From positions 1,116,001-1,180,000 of the forward strand of contig OZ218962.1 of assembly GCA_965112735.1 (NCBI GenBank): 64,000 nt of DNA, in the 5' to 3' direction. Source of the DNA: Phaeosaccion multiseriatum. Lineage: Eukaryota > Ochrophyta, other classes. The notes under the pieces were generated by a model. It was not told the DNA's origin and searched no databases. It saw only the letters and a program-made list of their open reading frames with translations. Positions 52,871 to 63,090 of the stretch are shown here, piece after piece; the first letter of the stretch is position 1, and each line of letters begins with the position of its first letter. Made by a program: the position numbers and the translations under genes.

Positions 52871-53367
52871 TCGGCCCCGTGCACGCCTAGCGGCCTAGGC
52901 CTATTTTGAAAAATTGCCCGGCCTAGCGAGGGCCGTAGGCTCTCGGCCTATTTATAGGCCGCCTAGGCGGCGGCCTAGGCGGGGCAGACGCCAACTAGGC
53001 GCAGGTCCAGGGCGGGAATATGCTCATATGCCCCTGCCTGGGCTGGCCCGGAACCCGCCCAAGTGTCGTCAGTTTTAAGCAAATGTATTGCATGGGATAA
53101 GTGAGGAGTAGCTAGACTTGGTTCGTGTTGTCTCTTTCCGCCTCGCTGGCCCTACGAGGAGTGCAGGCCTACAGGTGTGCTGCTACCCACTAGCTGGGCG
53201 GCACCACGCACGCGCCCACGGTCACTGGGAGGCTGCCTAGAGGCGGGCTAGAGGCTGCCTAGAGGCGGGCTATAGGCCGCCTAGGGCTGAAAAGTGAGCG
53301 GCCTAGAGCGGCCGGAGGCCGCCGGCCTAGGCCTAGAGCCTAGGCCGCTAGGCGTGCACGGGGCCGA
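52871..53367. mobile_element. 497-bp MITE with 30-bp perfect TIRs
   Basis: Terminal inverted repeats of 30 bp, identical at both ends (52871-52900 and 53338-53367), beginning TCGGCCCCGTGCACGCCTAG. They are flanked by a 7-bp direct duplication TACAGGG (52864-52870 and 53368-53374). The interior is built of GGCCTAGGC-type palindromes and has no coding capacity. Superfamily not assigned (7-bp duplication; the GGSCCSG end is hAT-like). Confidence 0.88.
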
Positions 53368-53508
53368 TACAGGGGGGAAAGGAGGGCATATAGGCCAACA
53401 ATATAACGTCTTATGTTAGGTGTGGCCCTCCCTTATCCCAATTATCCTTGTCCTGCGAGTAAGCCCAACCTATCCCCCCCCTACTAGACCCTACCCCCCA
53501 CCTTGTAA

Positions 53509-53662
53509 TCAACCCCTGATACACTATCCGCTATCCGCTATCGCTGGCGCCAGCCGGCACGTTATCCGCTATCGGCCGGCGCCAGCCGGTGCGCTATCCG
53601 CTATCGGCCGGCGGCCGATAGCGCGCTATCGAGAATGTGGGCGATAGTGTATCAGGGATTGA
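53509..53662. mobile_element. 154-bp MITE with TTGTAA duplication
   Basis: The ends share a 20-bp inverted repeat with one mismatch, TCAA(C/T) then CCCTGATACACTATC, flanked by TTGTAA on both sides (53503-53508, 53663-53668). The interior repeats CTATCCGCTATCGGCCGGCG and could fold into a long hairpin. No coding capacity. Confidence 0.82.
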
Positions 53663-53784
53663 TTGTAAGCATGCCCCAGCCAGTCCAGTGTCCAGTGTCG
53701 ACCCGATTCTCGGTAGAATGCTACCGGGCTGTAGCACGCCAGCAGCAGGTAGCAGCTAGCTCACGCCGGCGGTGGCAGCGGATG

Positions 53785-53875
53785 GGAGGGAGGGAGGGAG
53801 GGAGGGAGGGAGGGAGGGAGGGAGGGAGGGAGGGAGGGAGGGAGGGAGGGAGGGAGGGAGGGAGGGAGGGAGGGA
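53785..53875. repeat. (GGGA)n microsatellite
   Basis: About 22 GGGA copies in intergenic DNA between the two-MITE cluster and a GC-rich tandem repeat. Confidence 0.95.
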
Positions 53876-53936
53876 ATCGGTTCAAATTAAGGCGTCTTCG
53901 CGTATTGTCCCGTCGGCCGGTAGCAGGTCAAGGTCG

Positions 53937-54032
53937 GCTGACGCCGGCGGTAGCAGGTAGGACGTTGGTTGACGCCGGCGGTAGCAGGTAGGACGTTGGT
54001 TGACGCCGGCGGTAGCAGGTAGCAGGTAGCAC
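53937..54032. repeat. Tandem repeat, ~33 bp unit, three copies
   Basis: Units contain GACGCCGGCGGTAGCAGGTA then GGACGTTGGTT. Related single motifs (CACGCCGGCGGTGGCAG) occur just before the GGGA tract at 53761. Confidence 0.85.
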
Positions 54033-54082
54033 GTCAGGGGTCGACCAGTGTCAGGTGACCCGGGGGAGGGGTGAAGAGGTGT

Positions 54083-54152
54083 TACGGCCTAGAGGCCAGC
54101 CTAGAGGGAGAAATTGGCCGGCCTAGGGGCTAGAGCACAGGCCAATAGGCCA
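54083..54152. mobile_element. Diverged fragment related to the 52871 MITE
   Basis: Shares the order GGCCTAG..GAAATTG.CCGGCCTAG..AGGCC..TAGGCC with 52880-52965 of the MITE, without detectable TIR or target duplication. Probably a decayed copy. Confidence 0.45.
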
Positions 54153-54423
54153 GTCTGGAGCCGACGTTGTGCATATCGGTGTTATTCCTTCACGTTAGTG
54201 CCCGTGATCAATGAAACTGTACGACGAATCATCTACAAGTCGAGTCGCCAAAGTGCGCTCTGTGTGTTGGTGGTGGACCGAGCCAACCTTGACCGATGGA
54301 ACAACGAAAGGGCTTTGGGGCATCGCAGTCCATCACGCCAGTCTTCCATCTTCCTTCTGTTAAGATGCTGTACAGAGACCGTGTTGTTCCTCTCCAAACA
54401 ATGCCGCTCTCTTTCTCTCTTTG

Positions 54424-54495
<72 letters not shown>

Positions 54496-55120
54496 TACCC
54501 TACTGGAGAGTGTCGTGACAGAGACAGTTGAAGGACGGTGGAAGGTGCACCCACCCCTCTTGGACCTGAGCCGTGTCATGAGCCACGTGGGCAAATCAAG
54601 GCATAGTGGACAGAGTGCTGGGCATTGGTGAGGAGTCAGTGCCACTCACCGCTCACCGACCCGTCTCACCCACAGTCAGTCTCACAGGTCGGCTGCTCTC
54701 TCGACTTTGACGGAAAGCCGACGGAGATGTCAGCACTCCCGGACTTTGCCTTTTGAGAGGTGTTTGGAAATGAAGCAAGAGCAGCGGCGGTGGTGAGAGG
54801 CCCCGTAGCAGAGTTATCGAGGCCCGTGCCATCACTCATGCCAGCAGAGAGGCATTGATGGGTCGTGTGTCGTCACTGCCCCGAGGTGTGAGGTCAACAT
54901 CACGCCCTCTCTTACTCTCAGCCAAGTCTCTCGTCGTTCCCTTGTTGGGAGAGAGACAAGGGAGGGTGGCGTATGCCGTGTGCGGTGCTTTCGTTGCACT
55001 GTCCACAGGGAGCCCTCCCTCTCCCAATGCGAGAGCCTGAGGCTCTTCTACTCTTGTCGGCGCGGTAGTAGGGAGGGCAGAGAGGGGCAGCGAGGCAGCC
55101 GAAGAGGCAGGAACAACACG
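54153..55120. other. Intergenic, no supported gene
   Basis: Holds (CT)n at about 54423-54493. Open frames on both strands around 54500-55090 have no recognisable domain or convincing splice model; they may belong to UTRs. Confidence 0.55.
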
Positions 55121-56433
55121 CTACTTTCGCTGCCACGCTTTCTCGCCATCCTCATCGCACCGCTGTACTCGTATTCTCTTGGCTCCGTCACTTTTTGCCT
55201 CGCCCTCTCCTGTCGCGGAAGGAGGCCCACCTTCATCCCCGGCTTCAGAGGATGATGAGGATGAGGATTCGTCCCTGCCACGCGCAACGAAGGAGCGAAA
55301 CAACGAGGGTCAAGCCAAAGTAACCAGAATACACACCCTTCACTACAGGAGCTCGAAGAAAAGAGGAGGAGGAGGAGGAGGAGGAGGAGGAGGAGGAGGA
55401 GGAGGAGGAGGAGGAGGAGGAGGAGGAGGAGGAGGAGGAGGAGGAGGAGGAGGAGGAGGAGGAGGAGGAGGAGGAGGAGGAGGAGGAGGAGGAGGAGGAG
55501 GAGGAGGAGGAGGAGGAGGAGGAGGAGGAGGAGGAGGAGGAGGAGGAGGAGGAGGAGGAGGAGGAGGAGGAGGAGGAGGAGGAGGAGGAGGAGGAGGAGG
55601 AGGAGGAGGAGGAGGAGGAGGAGGAGGAGGAGGAGGAGGAGGAGGAGGAGGAGGAGGAGGAGGAGGAGGAGGAGGAGGAGGAGGAGGAGGAGGAGGAGGA
55701 GGAGGAGGAGGAGGAGGAGGAGGGAAAAGCGCTTTCTTTATTTCCGGGGCACTTGCACTTACGGATTGTCGAGCTCGTCCATAAAGTTCGTCACCAAGTT
55801 GACGAAGGAATCGAACTCCCAAGAGGCCAGCAAGGCGGAAATGAAGGCAGTCGAGATGCCCGTCTGGTCCTTCGCCATTGCCTCTTCGACTTTTGTTTTG
55901 AAGCCCCCTTCACTCAGATTCTCCTCCACCATGAAACCTGCTCTCCATTCGAACGAGCAATCAAGTCGCGGAGGTTCAAGAATTGAAGCATATGCGTCAG
56001 GTGGAGCATGTCGTATCTCTCTTAGTTCTGTTCGATGGATGCATGAGCGCACCTTCCAAGCTGCCTTGGATGACGTTCAGGAAGCTCCCCCAGATGTCGT
56101 GCAGCCTCAGTGGCATGCCGACTCCATCTTCCACGTCTCTGCGGTAGGATGGCTGCAGCTCCATTGCTCTCAACTCGTCCGCATGATCTGTGAGGAAAAT
56201 CCGGATGTCCTGTGCGTAGTAGATGGTAGAGTAGGATCAACAAGATTAGAGGAGAGAGAAAGGAAAAATGGATGGAACGACAAAGAAACACGACCCCACA
56301 GTTGTGTAGTAGATACCTCCTGGATAGGAGAATTGCAGAGGTGGTCAACGAGTGCAGCGACGAAAGGAAGATTCTCCCCAGCCCCTTTCTCCTCTTCCTG
56401 CTCTTCTTCGTCGTCGTCTTCTTTTCTCTCCAT
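55121..56433 (-). CDS. BART-domain protein (ARL2BP/CFAP36-like)
   Basis: Four exons: 56433-56317, 56209-56053, 55937-55763, 55274-55121; phases close, 200 residues. After an acidic start (MERKEDDDEEEQEEE) the helical domain reads 'LPFVAALVDHLCNSPIQEDI', 'IFLTDHADELRAM', 'RLHDIWGSFLNVIQGSLEGF', 'NLSEGGFKTKVEEAM', 'AFISALLASWEFDSFVNLVT'. This fits the order of the BART fold, which binds GTP-loaded ARL2/ARL3 small GTPases. The final acidic helix motif 'DDEE.NKLEY' of classical BART is replaced by 'MELQPSYRRDVEDGVG', so assignment is by overall pattern only. In animals BART proteins act in cilia and mitochondria; a ciliary role here is inference. The C-terminal exon is Ser/Glu-rich. The last intron is almost filled by a 360-bp GGA repeat. 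Confidence 0.62.
55364..55722. repeat. (GGA)n ~119 copies in BART gene intron 3
   Basis: Pure GGA on the plus strand, TCC on the coding strand, between the exon 3 donor (55762) and the exon 4 acceptor (55275). The plus-strand poly-Gly and minus-strand poly-Pro frames across it are artefacts. Confidence 0.97.
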
Positions 56434-56868
56434 CGCAAGATAATCGGTTGTCTGCTCCTGCCCCTCTACCCTCGGGGGCTTTCTGAAAGTCAGGCTGAGA
56501 GATGAGCCCCCTTTCTCTCTGTGTGGGAGCGTGTCTCTCTCTCTCTCACTGTCTCCCTCTTACACACCCGTTTGGAAAAGAACGTTTCAAGTTTCAAGTG
56601 ATCGAAGTGCGCGTGTTGGCTCGACCACGACGTCGCCATAGTTATCCGGCGGCGAGACGTTACTATTAGACAACCATGGATGGCATCCACCTGATTTTGA
56701 TTTCCGCGCCCTTTTCCTCTTTAGACCGTCTCTCGTGTATTGTCACGAAAATGCCCTCTGCTTGCCATTACAGCTCCAAGACTATCCCAGCGGAGGAGAG
56801 GTGCCTCGACGCTCAGGCGCAGATACCCGGACGTTCCTCCTTCCCCCTCCTCCTTTTTTCCTCTTCCC
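56434..56868. promoter_or_regulatory. Divergent promoter region, BART / HMG-box genes
   Basis: 435 bp between start codons. No named element recognised; role inferred from orientation. Confidence 0.5.
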
Positions 56869-58685
56869 ATGAGTGGCACATACTCAAGTCACGCGCCGGG
56901 GCGAGATGGAGACGGCAGCATGAGGGTAGGCAGTCTTGGTGGTAGCGAAGAACTGGCACAGATACTGTTGGTATCAAGTAAGAACTGGGATGAGCACAAC
57001 CTCTTCACCCCTCCAGGCACCAAGCGAAAAGCCGCTTGGGAGCACAGGCGGGATAGTAGTGGTGGCAGCAATGCTAGTGCTACTTCGGGGAGGAGCAGGA
57101 GCAGGGCGAGGAAGAGCATGGCGCTCTCCCGATCCTTTCAAGCCTCGCTGCCTTCCCCACTCGTTGACGGAGACCTCGGACACAGTGGCGGTGGTCCTCA
57201 TGACGAGAGGATGAGGAGGGGCGACACCAGTGATAGGAGGAGGAGGATGAGAAGGAGGAGAAGGAGGGGGGGGGGAGATGACATCCCGCAGGAAGCAGGC
57301 CATGGTCCCGCCTCCTATCAAGGCGACGACGAGCAGCAGCAGCACGGCCAAGAAGGAGTGAGCGACGACGACGACGACGACGAGAGCCCTCCATGCTTCA
57401 GCACATTCAAAAGTATCATCAGAGGAGGCGCCCTCACTTCGATCGTCAGTCGGACAAGTGCCAGCGGCTTAGAGGTCGGAGATGCTCGCCGTCCATCCCC
57501 CCCGCAGCGGCAGTTGGCGATACAGTCGCTCTCCTGGGGCGTCGAGGACCTCCACCAGCAGCAGCAGGAGCAGCAGGGGCAGCAGGGGGCGGGGCGCAGG
57601 AGGCATGTACCTTGGAGGAGTGGTGTGTATGGTCCACTAGCAGCAGCAGCAGCACAAGCGGCAGCAGACCCACCTTGCTCTTCCTGTGGCGATACCAATG
57701 ACACCGCCTTGACCGCCAGCAAAAACAGCTGGACTCGTCTGCAGGCTGAGGGGGCGCGAGGGACGGAGGGCTACGACTCCGACGAAAGCGCCGGTCTCTC
57801 TATCTCTGACTGTGACGGGGACAACATGCCAGGGGGCGGTGCAGATGGAGCGGTGGAGAGTGGTGGTGGTGGTGGTGCCGCTGCTGACACTCTTGGGGCT
57901 GGTGGTGGTGGTGGGGCCTCGTCGGAGGATGAGGGGGGGGGCGGAGGCGAATCTGAGCATGCCTACGACGACTTTGACCTCGACGTTGATCTCGACTTTC
58001 ACCTCGGCTTTCGGACTCTGTCTCTCAGCCCCGCGGAGGCATACGCCCAGACCAAGCAAGATGTCAATCCCCTTCCGGCTGTCCTGCTGCTCAAGCGTAG
58101 GGCCGTCACTGATGGTGGTGCGACTGATCCCAAACTACCGCTGCGGTCCATGACGGCCTACAATTGCTTCGCGCAGGAAGAGCGAAAGGGCGTGCTTGAC
58201 AGTCGGAGGGACTTGCAGGACATTGGTGACAAGAGGCAGAGGAACGACGCGGTCAGTAGGGAATTGGGCCGCCTGTGGAAGGAGATGGCACCCACCGCAA
58301 GAGGTACGGAATGAAGCCCCCCCCCCCCCTCTCTCTCTCTCTTCCTCTCCCTCTCCCTCTCTCTCTATCTTTCCTTCTCTCTCCCTCCTCCTCCGTCTCT
58401 CTCGTCTCTCCGTCCGTTCTGTCCACTGACGAGTGCTTTTTCTTGCTGCTGTTGCTGCTGCCGATGTGCTTCCGGACCACCGCCCCCACCCCACAGAACG
58501 CTACGAGAGATTGGCCACATCCGATAGACAGCGCTACCTCCACGAGATGAATACGTACACGCCCACCCCGGGGTTTAAGCGAGAGTACGCCCGCATCGCC
58601 GCGCCCCCCTTGGGAGAAAGCGGGGGTAAGTACATGCAAGTCAACAACAACATCACATGCACATTGTTCCGTGTCTGTCCTTTCT

Positions 58686-58716
<31 letters not shown>

Positions 58717-59614
58717 ACCCCATCCCCTTCCCTCCCCTTCCCTTCCCTCCCTGTCCCTGCCCCTGCGTCCTCGTCAGGCAAGCCGTCCTTGAATGGGGGC
58801 CCGAAGGGGGACCCCACTTCCTCTCTCTCGAGACCCAAGTCGGCCTACAACATCTTCACGCAGCAGGAGCGGCAGGGGGTGCTGGCATGGGCCAAGGTGG
58901 GTGGTGGGTGGTGGGTGGTGGGTGAGGTTGACGATCCTTGCATGCCCCGCTCGCTTTGTGTTGATGTCGTGGTGAATGCCGTCATGTCTTCCCTCCCTCT
59001 GCCGCACGACACGCAGGGAAGGGCCAAGTCGCACATGAGTGGCGTTTTCTCGCAGCGATGGGCTTCCATGTCCGCTGAGGTAAGTCAAGTGTCAAGCAAC
59101 AGGGTAGGGCAGTTGGTGATACCGCGTCGGGTAGGGTAGTGTGTGGAATGCGTAGAGTTTGACACATGGCGCAGTTGCACATGTTCTGCATCATGAGACG
59201 ACCCGTTCGCTTCTCCGCCTTTGTCTCCTTGCCCCCCCCCCTCTCACAAACACACACACATACGTAATGCTTAGGTTGATTCCTAGAAGTCAATAACAGT
59301 TTCCCCCTGTCTCCTGGCGTTGTCTCCTACCCGCCCCCTCCCCCCTTATCCCTTGCCCCCTTCCCTTCTAACCCCACTTGGTGCCGTCCAACCCCCCTCC
59401 TCCCCATCTGCTGCCATCACCACATACCATCCTCTGCCACCTCTACCATACCATCCACTGCCATCCCCCACAGGAGAAGGCGCTCTATCTTGCCTTGGAA
59501 CGATGCGATATCAGGCACTTCAACGCGCAGGCCGCCGCAGCAGCAGCCACGGAACAAAGCGGCCCGCCAAAACAAGAGGTGAAGATGAGGGAAGGAGGTG
59601 AAGGAAGAAGGTGA
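56869..59614 (+). CDS. Protein with two HMG-box domains
   Basis: Five exons: 56869-58303, 58497-58625, 58778-58896, 59017-59079, 59474-59614; 628 residues. HMG boxes bind and bend DNA. Box 1 spans the exon 1/2 junction: 'PLRSMTAYNCFAQEERKGVL', 'AVSRELGRLWKEMA', then 'RYERLATSDRQRYLHEMNTY'. Box 2 spans exons 3-5: 'SRPKSAYNIFTQQERQGVLA', 'HMSGVFSQRWASMSAEEKAL', 'YLALERCDIRHF'. Both keep the aromatic and 'P.SAYN.F' positions of the first helix; box 1 has MTAYN. The N-terminal 400 residues are low-complexity with Arg-rich ([11 protein letters not shown]), Asp, Gln and Gly runs and may contain nuclear localisation signals. The start ATG 56869 is the first in frame after upstream non-ATG sequence. 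Likely chromatin or transcription factor; target unknown. Confidence 0.85.
59252..59291 (+). repeat. 40-bp dispersed repeat, copy B
   Basis: Matches copy A at 42700-42739 at about 35 of 40 positions, including ACATACGTAAT and GGTTGAT. It lies in the last intron of the HMG-box gene. Confidence 0.6.
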
Positions 59615-60030
59615 AGTGGGAAGGAAGGCGGAGGCGGGATTCAGGAGAGAAGGGGGAAGCATGTCAAACCATTACATGCATTCAACATCCACCCCCCCCC
59701 CACCCCCCGCTTGGGAGGACAGAATAGAGAAATCCTGTTATTGCAGTAAGGAAGTATGGAAAAAAAAAGAAGGACGTAGTAGGTACCTGCCTGGGTAAGG
59801 AGATGGCAGTTCATAAATTAATTGTTTAGTTTTAAATACTGCTCAGTACTGTACAAGACTTGTCCTGTCGATGGTCACGTAAGTATGAACAAGGGGCACT
59901 TGAATTTACCCCTACGGACGTGGCCAGACCTCCTGTCCTACCCCTCCTCCTCCTCCTCCTCTTCATACTCCTCCCCTTCCTCTTCCTCCTCTTCCTCCTC
60001 CTCCTCCTTCTCCTCTTCCTCTTCCTCCTC
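59615..60030. other. Convergent intergenic region, HMG / PAP genes
   Basis: 415 bp. Contains an A-rich segment (59757-59770), a TTTAAATA-containing segment and (CCT)n at about 59943-60030 next to the PAP stop codon. No supported gene. Confidence 0.7.
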
Positions 60031-62895
60031 CTACTTCTCCTCCTCCGAAACAGTGGGGATTTTGGTTTGTATGAACCAGTTCCCCTCTCCGGTTTGGTGC
60101 ATTCTGAGACAGGGGGGGGCGTTGGTGGGGCGAAGACGGGGGGGAAGTAACGGAGAGTAACGGACACGGGACGGGAGAAAGGAGCGGAAGGCACCGTATG
60201 AAGAAAGGAGGGGGAGGACATAACACCATCACTTATCACTATCGCCCCCCCGGGGGTGAAAGCAACACCAACATGGAGGTCAAAGCGAGCATGTGTGGGG
60301 CCTCACGAGTGAGTGAGTGAGTGAGTGAGAAGACTCTTGTTCCTCACTCACCTCATGTCATCATCTAGGTACTTTACTGTGAACTGCGCTCCGCCATCCA
60401 CATCCGTGCCCTGCTCCTTGTTGATCTCCTTCTGCTTCCTCCTAGCCAGCCAGCTGATGAGCCTGTGTGATGGAGCGAGAAAGAGAGAAAGAAAGAGGGA
60501 GGCATAGAGAGCGAGAGCAAGAGCAAGAGAGAGAGAGAGAGAGCGAGGGAGAGAGAGAGAGCAAGAGAGAGAAGAGCGCGCGAGAGAGAAAGAAACATGT
60601 AGTGTGCGTGTGAGACAGATGGGGAGAAAGAAAGGTGTAGTGTGCGTGTGAGACAAACACCACAGGGCAAGAGACGCGGAGAGAATATGGGGCCAGCGAA
60701 TCGGCCTGTATCTCTCCTTCACTTACAGGGTCGGCAGCGGGACGACAAAGCTCCTGGGAAGGAGGGGGTTACTGGAGCGGCGCACCACCCTCACACGACA
60801 AAATTTCAGTTCCATCCGTTGGTCATCCAAAGCTTTGCCCTTTGTGACCACCTTGAGCAAGTCCAGCTTCGGGTACAGCACAATAGACGGAGATATATAA
60901 AGGGAGAGAGAGAGAGAGAAAGATGGAGAAAGAGATGGAGAGAGATAGAGAGAGAGGGGGGGGGAGAGAAAGAGAGAGGCAGAGAGAGAGATGCAGGCCG
61001 ATTAAGGGCATGCCACACAGCGAGAAGAGGAGAGCAGTAGGAGAACTATACCCTAACTCTATACCCGATCCCCTGTACCCGGGTGTAGAGTACAGAAGGC
61101 CTGCACGTCACATGCGTCTCATCAGTCACGCCAGCGCTCTCTCTCTCCCTCTCTCGGGAGTTGCCCACCTTCCCTGATGCCCAAGCAGTCGATAACGTGC
61201 TAACACCCCAAACAGCCCCTCCCCCCCCCCCTCTCTCTCTCTCTCTCTGCCGTTCTCCGACTGTTCACTCACCTTTCCTTCAAGCTGTCTGAAGTCGATA
61301 ACATTCACGAGAGTGCCCTTATCAGGCCGAACCTCCTGGCTTGTGACGATGCTCCCCTTCTTGGGCTCCTCCCCCTTCTTCCTGCCCTTGTTGGGGCTGC
61401 GTGTGGGGTGATGGGTTGGTTGGTTGATTGGTTGATTGACTTGTTGGTTGATTGACTTGTCGGTTGATTGACTTGTTGGTTGATTGATTGGTTGGTTTGC
61501 GGATTGGTTGGTCAGTGATGATTGATGGGTTGGATGGTTGGTTGATGATTGATTGATTTGAGTGATCGCTTGAGTGACGGTTTGATTGATTGATTGATTG
61601 CGCAGAGCGAAGGCAGGGAGTCGGCAGGGTTGTCCTCAGTGAAGGCGTGGAGAAGTAGAGAAGGCCCGCGACCCACCTACAACCCATCTTCTCCGACTTA
61701 GTCAAGACTTACTTAAAGGTCGCGTCCTTCCCGGTCGTAAAGCGCAACTTCCAGTCTCCGTAAAGCTTGCATTCCTGTGGAGGAGCGAAGAGAGGGGCCG
61801 GTTGGCCAGGCAAGCGCGCAGACAGGCAGGCAAGCAGGCAGGCAGACAGGCAGGCAGGCAGGCAAACAGACAGGCAGGCAGACAGGCAAGTAGACAGGCA
61901 GGCAGGCAGACAGGCAGGCAGACAGGCAGGCAGGCAGACAGGCAGGCAGACAGGCAGGCAGGCAGACAGGCAGGTAGGCAGACAGGCAGGCAGACAGGCA
62001 GGCAGACAGGCAGGCAGACAGGCAGGTAGGCAGGTAGGCAGGCAGGCAGGCAGACAGGCAGGTAGACAGACGGGCAGGCAGACAGGCACGGAGAAGGTTA
62101 GAGGTTCTCGGAATCTCAGGGCTTGGTGACGGACATTCGTACTCGGAAAGAGGCAAAAAGGTCCATACACACATACTCAGCACAGGAAAACAACCCCTTC
62201 GTACCTCTGGCTTGACGCCTTTATATCCCTTCCAGCCCAACATGGGCTGCGGGGTGGGGTTAAGCTTGATCAGCTCGTGCGCGATTTCGATGGTCCGATT
62301 GCCTGCTCCCGAAAGAGTGATGCTGTGTGGTGGATGAGGAGAAGAAAGTGAGCATCCCTTTGACCAGTTTCAAATAGAAGATATTGAACCGCTCATGTTT
62401 ACAGCAAAGACATACAGAAACTCACCTCTGTGCGGAGACACTCTCCGCACTCACGAGCCCGTCAAGCCTCTCCCCTATGCTCTTCTTTGCCTTCTTCTTC
62501 CCCTCATCTTCCTTTTCCTTGCCTTTCTCCTTTCCCTTGCCCTCTTCTTCCGCTGCATCCTCTTCATCTTGCAGCTCTCTCTCTAGTTTCCACAAACGCG
62601 CTTGCTGGGCCTTCCACTCATCACACGCCGCCAATAGCTCCTTCTTAAGCCTCTCGCGCTCCTCTCCCTTTTTTGTATCTTCTTCCACTACACTAGCGGC
62701 GCCCGTCGAGGAGGCTGCCGGGGCGGAGGCAGCAGAAGCAAGGGTGTATCCTCTTCCTCTCACAGGACGAGCAGCAGCGCGTGGCAAGGGGGTTGTGCTG
62801 AACGAGGATACGGAGGGGAACATAAGGCAGAGAGCAAAGAGGAGGCATCCTCTCCTTCTCTTCTGCCCTGGCGGCGCTACTCTTTCTCGCCACAT
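60031..62895 (-). CDS. Plastid-lipid-associated (PAP/fibrillin-type) protein
   Basis: Seven exons: 62895-62426, 62322-62205, 61774-61713, 61396-61273, 60866-60727, 60462-60352, 60103-60031; phases close exactly, 365 residues. PAP/fibrillins are plastid proteins associated with plastoglobules and thylakoids. The N-terminus is a presequence: 'MWRERVAPPGQKRRRG', then hydrophobic 'CLLFALCLMFPSVSSF' and a Ser/Ala/Pro-rich stretch, a bipartite targeting signal. A Lys/Glu coiled-coil-like region follows. The PAP core includes 'LYGDWKLRFTTGKDATFNP', 'GTLVNVIDFRQLEGK', 'RMELKFCRVRVVRR', 'FVVPLPTLLISWLARRKQKE', 'TVKYLDDDMRMHQTGEGNWF'. The lipocalin-like strand pattern W.L.FTT, VNVIDF and the final 'D..MR..r..gGN.F' fits the family. 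The alpha-helical N-terminal linker is longer than usual. Confidence 0.83.
61411..61605. repeat. TTGATTGG-type repeat in PAP gene intron 3
   Basis: Irregular array of GGTTGATTGA / GTTGGTTG units just upstream (coding sense) of the exon 4 acceptor at 61397. Confidence 0.88.
61808..62088. repeat. CAGG/CAGA composite microsatellite
   Basis: About 280 bp of CAGG and CAGA tetramers in irregular order, in intron 2 of the PAP gene and close to the exon 3 acceptor (61775). Confidence 0.95.
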
Positions 62896-63090
62896 CACTC
62901 CTTTACTTCTTGGCTCTCTTTTCTTTTTCTTTATTAAAAATCATCCATCTTCCCGCAGTGTGCGAACAGCGTACCACCAATGCGCCAACTCACAGATTCT
63001 ACCCGGACGAGCCGAACGCAAAAAACACCCTTTCCTTTTCCTCCTCTCCCCCCCTCCCTGCGCTATGCTTTATTCGTGTAGTCCCCGGAA
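62896..63090. promoter_or_regulatory. Divergent promoter region, PAP / RUN genes
   Basis: 195 bp between start codons, including a TTTATTAAAAAT A/T-rich stretch near 62930-62940. Promoter role inferred from orientation. Confidence 0.5.

Noticed and set aside
53509-53662. GATACA core of the 154-bp MITE end as the source of the dispersed 11-mer
   Set aside because: Only TGATACA is shared; the flanking bases (CCC..CTATC versus GTTGG..GC) differ, so no link is supported.
55179-55784. Long poly-Gly (plus) or poly-Pro (minus) open frame
   Set aside because: It is only a translated (GGA)n microsatellite inside the last intron of the BART-domain gene; the flanking exons splice across it.
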